NCBI GenBank assembly: GCA_013115135.1
Contig: JABANP010000039.1
Coordinates: forward strand, 1-64,000
Length of the DNA: 64,000 nt
Source: Perkinsus olseni
Taxonomy: Eukaryota > Perkinsozoa > Perkinsida > Perkinsidae
Reading direction: 5' to 3'
The position numbers and the translations under genes were made by a program. The notes beneath the pieces are model-generated. The model searched no databases. It was not told where the DNA came from and saw nothing but the letters and a program-made list of their open reading frames with translations. This document shows, one piece after another, positions 54,967-64,000 of the stretch. Each line of letters opens with the position of its first letter. The stretch's first letter is position 1.

Positions 54967-57900
54967 ATGACGCTCTTGAATCGCCACGAGCCGGGAAGAG
55001 TCGCGGGGCTCGGGCTGAAGCGCGGTAGTTTAGCTGTTATCAGTCGGCAAGTGGGCGTGCTGCTCAAAAAGGAGATCCTCATCGTTCGGAAGAGTCCCCT
55101 GACGGCCATTGTCACCACCATCTTCCCTATTGTGGTAGGTCTGGTATCTTTGGGTCATCATAGCCACTCGCAGAACTTTTCGACCACTGTTATTGCCCCC
55201 TTGTCTATCAGGCACTTTTTCTCTTCTCCTTGCCGAATATCGGCGGTGACACGCATGCTCAGAAGTTCACCGGCGAGGCGGTCTACCAGAAACCATTTTT
55301 GGCCGAAGAAGTTCTCGCCCCCAGAAGGTAAGCGCAGCCATCGTTCGATAAATCAATTATGAAACCCGGAATAGTCGATTCCGCACAGTCGATTTCACGT
55401 GTTAAAATCAATCCAAGAATCGAGTCCGAGTTTATTGCCCATGAGAATAGCTTTCCTTGGTGAACCCCCTACTCCCGCTGCAGGTACCTGGACAGCCCCG
55501 TGTATCCTGCTGACAGCCAGATCCCCTTACTCGCCAACCTGGATACCCTTTGAATGGGAGGCCCAGGACCACCGTCTATGGTGGGCCCCTACGACCGACC
55601 CTCTAGCCACCAATGTTATCCGAGGTGGGCCGCAGTTCTAGTTGCTGGCGGTCTCATGGGATATGCGTTTTTGTCTCAGTCGCTGCCTCCATGAACGGTA
55701 TTGATGCAGCCGAGCTACGTGGATTCGCTACCGAGGCCGACCTAAGATACGCTTACGAGGACGCACGACCAGCAAGCTTCTTTGCCGCCATCGTCTTCGA
55801 CCCGATTGACCTGTCTAGCAAGGCCAGTGTACAGTACAAGATCCTTATTAACGGGACTTACGCTCCCAACAGCGACCCAGACAAGCAAGTGGTCATCACT
55901 GATGACACCAGCCAAGCCCTGATACTGGACTACGGCAAGTACATCGACACGGGCTTCGTCGCCCTCCAGAATATGATCGATAGCGCTCTTGTACGAGTCC
56001 TCACCGCCAATTCGAGCAACCTCACGATACCGCCATTGAATGCAGTTCAATCCTTCCCCAGACCGACAGTTCAGGCAGCAGAGGCCCCGTGGGTCTTCAA
56101 GTGGCTGCCTGGCTGGTGTGTCAATATCAGTATATTATTCTGGTTCACCGCGATGGTCACTAAGATGGTCTACGACAAAGAGTATGAATATTATAGATAC
56201 TTCCTCATACTCAAGGTCTCTCGATGGGCCTACTGGTCCCACTGGATCGCCTTTCTATTCCGCCCTGTCGGTCGTCATATCGCTTGGCTTCGTGGGCGTT
56301 GTCTACTTGGATAGAGTATTGGTCCTATCATCGTGGACCCTAGTCTGGCTGCATTACCTCGTTTTCCTATGGCAGTTGGTGGTGGCGGCCGTGGTAGCGT
56401 CAACCCTAGCACGTTCAGTCCAGTCAGCTGGCTCGGTCGGTCTCGCTTGCACCTTCATCATCAGTGCGGTCTACATAGCGTTGATCCTCGGTGGCTTGGA
56501 GCACCTGTCTGCCCTCAAGACGGCCCTCTCTATGATACCGTGGTTCGCCAGCATGCGTGGCGGAGAGATCATGGCCGGGCTGGACCTCAGGGGTCGCCGA
56601 GTCGGTCTTACCTGGTCCAACGCCTGGGAGTACGGCTTCGGGCCATCTCCTCATCGCGCAGGCCTGCGGGATACTCTTATTCGTCATCATAGCCACCCGC
56701 TTGCTGCGGCCCAGTCGGTCCGGTGCAGGAAGGCTAACGCAGGCGTCTGATGCACCTCTGATGACTGATGATGCTGTCCTCGAAGATTCAGCAATGGAAA
56801 GCCCTGCTATCAGACTCGTCGGTCTCACCAAGCGCTTCCGTAGGCAAGACAAGTCCATCTTGACAGCGGTCAATCAGCTCTCCCTGGTTGTTGACAGGGG
56901 AGAAATCTTCGGCCTCCTCGGACACAACGGCGCCGGTAAAACTACCGTGATCAGAATGCTTTGTGGCGAGATCCAGCCCGATGGTGGAAGTGTCGAATTT
57001 GTGACCGAAGATGGTGTGGTTGATCGGGACCCTGCCCTGGGGGTGTGCCTCCAGCAGGACATACTCTTCCCTGAGCTAACAGCTAAGGAACATCTGCAGA
57101 TCTTCGCGGGTTTACGAGGCTCCACGATACCACAAAATGCGGAGATCGTGTGTATGATGGGCCAGCGTCGGCCTCGACAATGCAGGGATCGATGAAAGTG
57201 AGTGGGCGTACGGTGTCTCCTTAGGCCTCTACGTTGTAATCTGATCTTACTTTGTGCGTGTGCTGCGGACTCCACTGGAGTCACTCCAGCACAGTCTGTG
57301 GCAATGCTTGGCTGCTATTGAGGGCTTTCGGGGTTCAGAATCAATTCCAGAATCACGTCTGTGTTTCTTCATTGAAAGGGAGGTTCATCAACCTAAGATA
57401 CCTTCTTTCTTGGACTATCAGGTATATCGACCTTCTCTGGCGGTATGAAGAGGAAGCTTTCCCTTGCCATCTCCCTGCTGGGCGACCCAGACTACCTCCT
57501 CCTCGACGAGCCCAGTGCCGGTGTCGATCCTTACTCCCGCAGAGCACTCTGGGATGTCGTTCTGCGTCTAGCCCACAACGAAGGGAAAACTATTATCATG
57601 ACGACGCATTTCATGGACGAAGCGGACATGCTGTCCAATCGCATCGGCATCATGAGAGAAGGAAGGCTCCTGGCCTGTGGCAGTAGTCTCTTCCTCAAGC
57701 ACAACATAGATCGACTTGCCGGCGGTGACGCTGCTGTCAAGCCTGGATACACTCTCACTGCTACTTGTGAGTTTTGCAGCAATCTCACCTCTCGAAATAG
57801 CGTATCTTAGGTCCATCCAAGGAGATCTCAAATGAGGTTATGCGTAAGCTCAAAGATATCATGCCCGGCATCAAGAATACAAGTGTCAAGGAGGAGGAAC

Positions 57901-60900
57901 TGTCTCTCCATCTTCCCCTTGGGCTCCGAGAAGCAATACGCCGACATCCTGGACGCTGTCAACGCCACGGGGGCATCCGACGTCGCTATCGGCCTTACTT
58001 CGCTAGAAGACGTCTTCCTCGCCACTGCTGGTGAGGTCGACCCCACGCTTGGTGGAGAGGCCGACGACGAGTCCTCACCTGCTGGCCTACACCATCGTAT
58101 TTGGCTGCCACTGGATGACAAGAAGCCATCCCAACCTCGTAGGGTGGATTCTTGCCAGTGCGATCGATGAGGAATCTTTGGTCAGGCTCTGTCTTCTACT
58201 TAGCGAGGATGGTGGCCCTTGATGGACCTCCGGGATGTGCGAACCTTCGTCTTCAACAGCCTCCTGCCCATCGTCTTCATCATCGTTGGCTTCCTTCTAT
58301 CCTACCTAATAGACCCCAAAGGCTCTCTAGTCAGTCCACCATCCCTCAGCCTTCTGCCATCAACCATCATCAATCCGGGTCCGGCGTATGTTCAAGGAAG
58401 CGCATTCAACAACACTGCCTTGGGGCCACCGTTGCAGTGGACCGACGACAGCCTCCCGTCTGGCGGGTGAGTTTTGCAGTTCTGAATCATCATCTACACG
58501 CTCTTTTACGCTCAATAACAACATCCGTCGTGAATTAGCCTTGTCTCAAGTCCGTTCCGACCCTCTCAGTTTCCTACTGCCTTTTCTGACACCTCTAGCT
58601 AACTTTTCTATGATTGCATATTTCAAGCTTCTCCGTTCTCTCCTCAGAGAACTCCTCGCTCGTTACGAAAGCAACGGGACTCTCCAGTACGATCCGAAAA
58701 TCGTCTCGAGTCTTCCCCTTGCGATATCTGCTATCACCAACTCGACCCTGTACAACTGGGACCAGCGGCTCCTCAGCAACACCTTCGGTACGTCGTCGCC
58801 ATTCACCGAACGCCAACATGCCTGCCTTCCCGACAGGTTTCTGTTACCAATTCTCCCCTGCCTTACGTCAAGAGCTACCTAGTTGACGTCACACAGTTGC
58901 TGGTCCCCATGCTAACTATGCTAGGCTTCGTCCCCTTCGCGTATGTTGTTATCCCAATCGTCTTCTGGAGAGCCGACCACATCACTACGCAGCTCAAATT
59001 CATGGGTGGCATTCTGGAAATTCAGCCGCTCGAAATCTGAATCCCGTTCCCCCTAGGTATGTCGACACGTCTTCAGTACATCGCCTTGTTCCTGCATCGC
59101 TTCCTCTTCGGCTTCCTCCCCTCCTTCGCAGTCCTCCTCATCGCAGCTGGCGCGTTCGGGTCAGACGTAAGGTCCTCCTCCGTCTCGCTGCAGTCCATCC
59201 GTTGAGCCCCTCTTCGCAGTTGCTGGGTGATGGCGGTCGATGGTTGGCCTACATCCCTCCTCGTCATCACCACCTTCCTCGCCTTGATACCCTTCGCGAT
59301 GGTGCTGGCCCCCCTGTTCAAGTCCGGCAGGCAGGTCGCTGACACCTTCCCTCTCCTTTGGAACTGCCTCTCCATCATCCCCTACATCATCGTCTGGCTG
59401 ATGACCGGCAACTCCAGTGAGAGTAAGACAACGACTAGGCACCCGACCGGAAGTTGATATTTCTTGCCTTTCTCTTGAGGTGTCCGCAATGCTGGCGATA
59501 TCATCGGCGACGTCATGACGATCATCCCAACGCTAGCCTACCAACGAGGCACCCAAAGGCTGCTGAGCCTGCAAGTGAGACGCAGCCCGTCGGTCGTACG
59601 AGTACTGTTCTGTCTCCGTCAGTTCGCGGTCGACCGGGCATCGAGGGTCGAGAACAGCCCGGTGGAATGGTCGGATACGTTCAACCCTGCGAATGGTGTG
59701 CTGACCCCCCTGCTGGTCAACCTAGGCGTCATGTCCCTCAGTAGCAGCGTCCCTGTCCACAATCCGCCGGGGTTCATGCTCATGTCCCTCAGCAACGGCG
59801 TTGGTGTGGTACCAGACTCGAGACAAGATTTCTCACAAGATGAGAAAATATAGTAGCTCGATTTCGCCCGGAAAAGCTGACGAGTTGCCCGAGGGCGAAG
59901 ACCTGCTGGCTGAAGCGGTCCGCGCTGACACGATCTTGGAGGGCATCGCTGTAAGGAGCGATCATAGTATTCGGACGAGGGTTTTTCATGTGAAGGTTCG
60001 AAACTTGACCAAGTTTTATCCCCCAGCAGAAGAAGGCGGCGGTGCAATCTTTGAACCTCGCTGTTGCTCCCTCGGAAATAGTCGTTCTATTGGGTCCTAA
60101 CGGAGCTGGCAAGACAACTGCTATGAAGATGCTCAGCGGCGAGGAGATACCCACAGCCGGTACACAGCCCATCGCCGACTGTTTTCTATTAACCCTGATT
60201 TGCAGGACTGATGAAACTTGGACGTCCTGAGGACTTTGACTTGGCGCAGCGCGGCGAGCTGGAGTTCACTTCGTTGTACAGGAGGCAAGTGTGTGGATAC
60301 TGTCCGCAAGCCGACGCCCTCTTCCCAGACCTCACGGTGAGTGTCTCAGAGTACAACAATTACTGCGATCGAAGACGTCCGTTACGACTGTCACTGAGCA
60401 GGTAAAGGAGCATCTCAACCTCGCCTCAGCTCTGAAAGGTTTGAGGATCCGATCGGCTTCGTCCCCCCACCGCGACCACGTGGACGCCATCATTGCAGCC
60501 CTCGGTGTTGGTGGGCCGCCGCCTCTATCAAGCGTGTGAGGCCCATCCCTCTGTTCTAGGTGAACACCTCAACAGCCGTTCCAACAGACTGTCTGGCGGG
60601 AATCGTCGCAAGCTCTCCCTAGCCCTGGCAATGATGGGTCATCCTCGTGTTCTGTTCTTGGACGAGGTCACCACTGGAATGGATCCTGCAGCGAGACGCT
60701 CCGTTTGGACGACTCTCAGGTGAGGTTCGCTGCCGCAATCAAGCTGCGTAGTGCTAGTCGAACGACCTCCCTTTCAGAGGTGGTGAAGATACAAGCCTGC
60801 CGGCCATGCTGATGTCTACTCATTACATGGATGAAGCCACAGCACTATCGACACGTATTGGCATCATCATCAACGGCGAGATGCGGGCGATTGGAAGCGT

Positions 60901-61264
60901 CAGCGAGCTGGCCAACAGGCAAGGAGCAGGCCTCGGTTGTCGCTGTCAAGATCTTTCCAGGTTCAGCCGGGCGATCGCTATCGAGGCTTCTTTGAGCAAG
61001 GGGTTCTGTGCATCTACCCTTGCTGAGGAGTTAGGCCGTGCCCTGGGAATTGCCGACGTGGCCGTAATTGAAGACTTCAACTCTCTGGCCACCCTCAGAG
61101 TTCCTCTATGGAACGACGCTTTGACCCCCATGCAGCAGGTGGCTGAGCTATTTCGCTTCATGGAAGGAGGTTTGAAGACCTCTTGTGGAGTTGTTTATTA
61201 TAACCTCTCACTTATGAGCCTTGAGCAAATATTCATCGACCTTGTCCGTGAACAACGAGCATGA
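54967..61264 (+). CDS. ABCA-type full ABC transporter, two frame disruptions
   Basis: Architecture TMD1-NBD1-TMD2-NBD2, as in eukaryotic lipid-exporting ABCA proteins. The first exon has [19 protein letters not shown], then a membrane helix. The large first lumenal loop includes [16 protein letters not shown] and [21 protein letters not shown]1: Walker [10 protein letters not shown] (about 56925), Q-loop [17 protein letters not shown], signature [12 protein letters not shown] (57433), Walker B YLLLDEP, H-loop [12 protein letters not shown]2 starts with [18 protein letters not shown] (58228). NBD2: Walker [10 protein letters not shown] (60097), signature [12 protein letters not shown], Walker B VLFLDEV where DEP is usual, H-loop STHYMDEA. 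Introns at 57198-57421 and 57767-57810 are well defined. Two extra G bases, in the GGG runs at 57159-57161 and 57921-57923, break the frame. Several transmembrane exons are not modelled. Confidence 0.85.
57198..57421 (+). repeat. ABC intron with CCTAAGATAC core
   Basis: 224 nt, gtgagt...gactatcag, with ACCTAAGATACC about 30 nt before the acceptor. Splicing creates [16 protein letters not shown]. Confidence 0.75.
57767..57810 (+). repeat. 44-nt ABC intron ending in GTATCTTAG
   Basis: Starts gtgagttttgcag and ends AGCGTATCTTAG, so the AG of the core is itself the acceptor. The intron that starts at about 58469 shares the same 13-base start. Confidence 0.8.
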
Positions 61265-61269
61265 AAGAT

Positions 61270-62210
61270 TCGGCTCGGTCCAACGACGATGTTACGCTAA
61301 TGCAGCCGAAGACTGCAGCGATGTTAATGATACAGGATGGCTGTTGAATATTGTGACCGCTATTGATTTTTCATCCTCCCTTGCTTGCTTCTTTTACTAT
61401 TTATGCTGCAAGTAGGTGACCTGTACTGAAGGTTGCGCAATTTCTTCTGACATATTGTCCGAGTTGAGTATATCCAGACAAACCACAACGATGAAATACT
61501 TCACGTCCATCGGAACGCGTCTGTAGTTGCCCTGTAACTTGAGACCCGCCCCTTAAAGATCTTACATAGGGAGCTTGAGCTGGCTTCGGCGCATCTCACT
61601 CCCGGCATGCGAGCTTCTTGGAATAGAAGATCCGGAACGGGTTAGACCCGGGGTCGATCCGACAACCTTTCGGCACGAAGCGCAACACATAAACCGCGCC
61701 ACCAAATATTATGTATGCAGTTGCTGTAGCGAAACTGGAGCGTACTGGGGTGCATAGCTGCTGACCATCCTCATCAAGCGATCGTTCGTTTCATGAGGGC
61801 AACTGGGTTTCCTCCAACGGAGGGCCTCTATCCTATGATGGATGGGCATCTGAGCTTCTCGCTAACGCAATCTCCCGTCCTGTACGCAAACCCAACTGGT
61901 TGAGCGTGCTCGACGGTTAAGAGGCCAAGGCCGTCGGCTGCTCACTCGGTTTCAAAGCCGACATGCTAGTAATATGCTACGACTGATCAGTGAGTTTAGT
62001 AGGCCCAAATGATGTAGTTAGCACGGCGACAGGACAATGGCCGATCCGGTGCGATTGGTGATGACTTTTTTCCAGTGAGGCGCTCGTGTTGGGCTTGCCT
62101 AGTAGTACTGCGTTAACTGCAACATGGTTGGTTGATAGCGGAAAAGGTAGACACTTTCTCATGTGACGACAAGAAGGGGAAGACCTTCAAGTAATATAAC
62201 AAGACCGCAT
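61270..62210. other. Spacer with one T-arm-like string
   Basis: No gene supported. GACCCGGGGTCGATCC near 61653 resembles a T arm, but the surrounding sequence does not fold as a tRNA. Confidence 0.4.
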
Positions 62211-62213
62211 CCA

Positions 62214-64000
62214 TCATGGCCTTCTCCCGCTGGCTCTCTCGAGGACCTCCAAGACCGAGGAATGGCCGCTCTCTCGGGCGACGTCGAGGGGCGTCTTTCC
62301 GGCCTGAGCGGCGATCGAGCCCCATCTTTTACTCTGAGCCCGTTGGGGCTTTGCTTACAGCATCGGCTGCTGAGGGGTCACCATTGCGAGCCAACAGATA
62401 CGATACCTATCATGTAACGTGAGGACAGCCACGGACTGCCAAGGCCGACTACTATGTCATCCCGACCCTCCTGAGCAGCCCAGTGTAGGGCTGTCCATCC
62501 GTCAGCCCACCTCAAAGCCTGCCAGCCGTGCACATCCACCGCTCGAAGTGCTTCTGCGAACCTGCCGCCGCCACAGTGCAGCAGCAGTCATGTAGCCGAT
62601 AGACCGGCCTTACTGTTCCGGTACGTCCCGATAGACGCCCTCCTCTTCAACGTTATCATCGAGCTCGTGGGCCTCACGGTGTCGGTCGAAGAGCTGCACT
62701 ATCTTCCGATTGCCGATATTCCGAGCAACTTCGACAGGCGTCCGGCCTCTCTAACACGGACAAGTGGAAGCACTGCTGCTACGCCTTCCTCGTCCACTAC
62801 AGCGTCCGAGGCATTCGGGTCGGCTCCCTTGTAGAGCAAATATTGGCATGTTCGATAATGGTTCTTCTGGGCAGCCCAGTGCTGAGGAGGCCGATCTTCT
62901 GACGCTAGCGGAAGATGAGGAGCTCACCAGGGCAGTCCATCCCTCGCTCCACTTGAGGGTTCGGTAGCCGTGTTTTTCGACGGCATGAAGGGCACGCTGA
63001 TACACCTCGGGGATATCTTTCCAAGACAGTGATCTACGCACGCGGAAGATTCACGGCAGAACTTACTGGTCAAATTGAGGTCGGACACACTGGTCGGAGG
63101 TCCAGAGTATCGAGCCGACAAGTGGGAATCCTCGTCAGGGTGGGAGGCCCCGTACATGCCGACCTCCTGGCCGTCGTCCGTAGCCCTGGCCGTAGCGAAA
63201 GCTGAGCTGGTCGGGCCTCCCTTGCTCTGCCAATCCGAAGCCGGAGAGACGAACTGGTCCACCTGAGTCAGGTTCGTCAGTAGCAGCGGAAAACGCCCTC
63301 TCACTGAGGTCGGGGAATCGTCCCTGTAGATGGGGCCGTCACTGGTCGCCGCTCGAGGATCGGAGTTGCTTCGAAGATGCGACGCGTGCTGCGCCTCGAG
63401 GAACTCTTCTTGCTGTCGCAGCGCCTTCAGACTCGATACTGTCTTCAACGAGTCTGATCGAGAGGGTTCCCTCCGGTCGAATAACGAGCTTCACCTCGAG
63501 GGCCGCTACTCAGGTTGGGCACCGTCATGGCTGTGTCCACCGCTTGCATGTGCTCATAGTCGGGGACGCTACCACTGGGCTCTGCAACCATGGACATATT
63601 CGATACACCAGCCACAGTACTTACCGGCTGGCCTCGTCGAGGACATCACAGAGGCTGCTGACTTGGACAGGGGCCCCTCAGCAGACTGCAGGAGCCGCCG
63701 CGGTGAAGCTGTCAGCTCTCTCGTAGTCGGGTTCCGATGATGCGTGGTTCCGCCCCGGGCCTGGACGTAGGCGAGCCGGTGTCCCGTACAGCGGGGAGTC
63801 GGCCCTACTGGCGTCGATTGATCTCTCTCGAGCGTCTGTCTGTCGGTCGCGGTTCTGGTGGCTCATGACGTACTGTCTGGCCGGCAGGGCCGCTGGGACC
63901 TGTCCAAGGGACTGAGCCAAGGTAAGGCGAAACACGGCCCGACCGTGTTCACTGACGAAGAGAAGGGCCCTCGGCGTGGGGACCTGCGGGCCGACGAGAC
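62214..64000 (-). CDS. Ankyrin-repeat protein, 5' end beyond the window or unresolved
   Basis: Eight exons traced with consistent phases: 63581-63495, 63453-63067, 63016-62928, 62881-62801, 62750-62614, 62561-62453, 62406-62359 and 62303-62214. Introns of 41-55 nt separate them. The N-terminal part is Ser-rich and probably disordered. Two ankyrin blocks follow: GWTALHWAAQKNHYRTCQYL with YKGADPN and GRTPVEVARNIGNRKIVQL, then GWTALHWAAQEGRDDIVSYL with ARNGDPS and AGKTPLDVARESGHSSVLEV, each with TALHWAA and the closing TP..VA. An acidic linker (HELDDNVEEEGVYRDVPEQ) joins them. A stop codon at 62610 that seems to end the gene lies inside a 52-nt intron. Upstream of 63625 candidate coding sequence continues (SHQNRDRQTDARERS) but the joins are uncertain. 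A scaffold or binding role is likely. Confidence 0.8.

Noticed and set aside
62610..62612. Stop codon ending the ankyrin gene
   Set aside because: It lies in a 52-nt GT-AG intron; splicing joins DVPEQ to FAEALRAVD and reaches a second ankyrin block.

Overview
The window is nuclear DNA of a eukaryotic protist. Evidence: a cytosolic ribosomal protein L3 gene, a PRL1-type spliceosomal WD40 gene, an RNA polymerase III subunit gene, an eight-exon ankyrin gene and other multi-exon genes with many 46-63 nt GT-AG introns, and a nuclear tRNA-Ser without encoded CCA. The tandem array of secreted subtilases, the bacterial-type HslU with a mitochondrial-type presequence, mid-range GC and very short introns fit a perkinsid alveolate (Perkinsus-like). 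That placement is inference from gene content, not from a search.

Layout. (1) 0.1-8.6 kb: a tandem duplication. Each unit carries a secreted or membrane-anchored protein of unknown function (minus strand). The duplication also copied the 3' part of a TruD/PUS7 pseudouridine synthase gene: the complete gene is at 7.2-8.6 kb and a broken copy at 3.4-4.3 kb. Two perfect palindromes sit at the unit junction. (2) 8.9-12.2 kb: two near-identical copies of an unknown gene. (3) 12.6-16.7 kb: two tandem four-exon gamma-glutamylcyclotransferase-like genes; the downstream copy is decaying. (4) 16.9-18.0 kb: an NHL/beta-propeller-like gene and tRNA-Ser(GCU). (5) 18.6-35.6 kb: seven subtilisin-like (S8) genes or relics, all minus strand. 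They range from intact (31.7-33.3 kb) through N-terminally broken copies and active-site-defective copies to fragments. A 653-bp miniature LTR retrotransposon with target-site duplication, a gag remnant and a 30-bp tandem repeat are interspersed. (6) 35.6-37.5 kb: gene-poor, with a solo LTR. (7) 37.5-64 kb: a dense housekeeping segment. It holds RNA polymerase III subunit RPC3/POLR3C, a DUF726/TMCO4-like membrane protein, an unknown lysine-rich multi-exon gene, PRL1/PLRG1 (complete nine-exon model, all phases closing), RPL3, HslU (plus strand), a two-half ABCA-type transporter (plus strand) and an ankyrin-repeat gene running off the right edge.

Main novelty. The short introns of the housekeeping segment are not unrelated to one another. 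At least four sequence cores recur inside introns of unrelated genes: a tRNA T-arm-like core (GGTTCGATTCCCGG), GGCGGAGCGAAG, AATTTCGTGGCGC and GTATCTTAGG/CCTAAGATAC. Three of the four occur in both orientations relative to the host gene, often filling most of a ~50 nt intron with exact GT-AG ends and preserved reading frame. This is the pattern expected of introner elements (intron-generating mobile elements). One family looks tRNA-derived. Several cores also appear inside exons.
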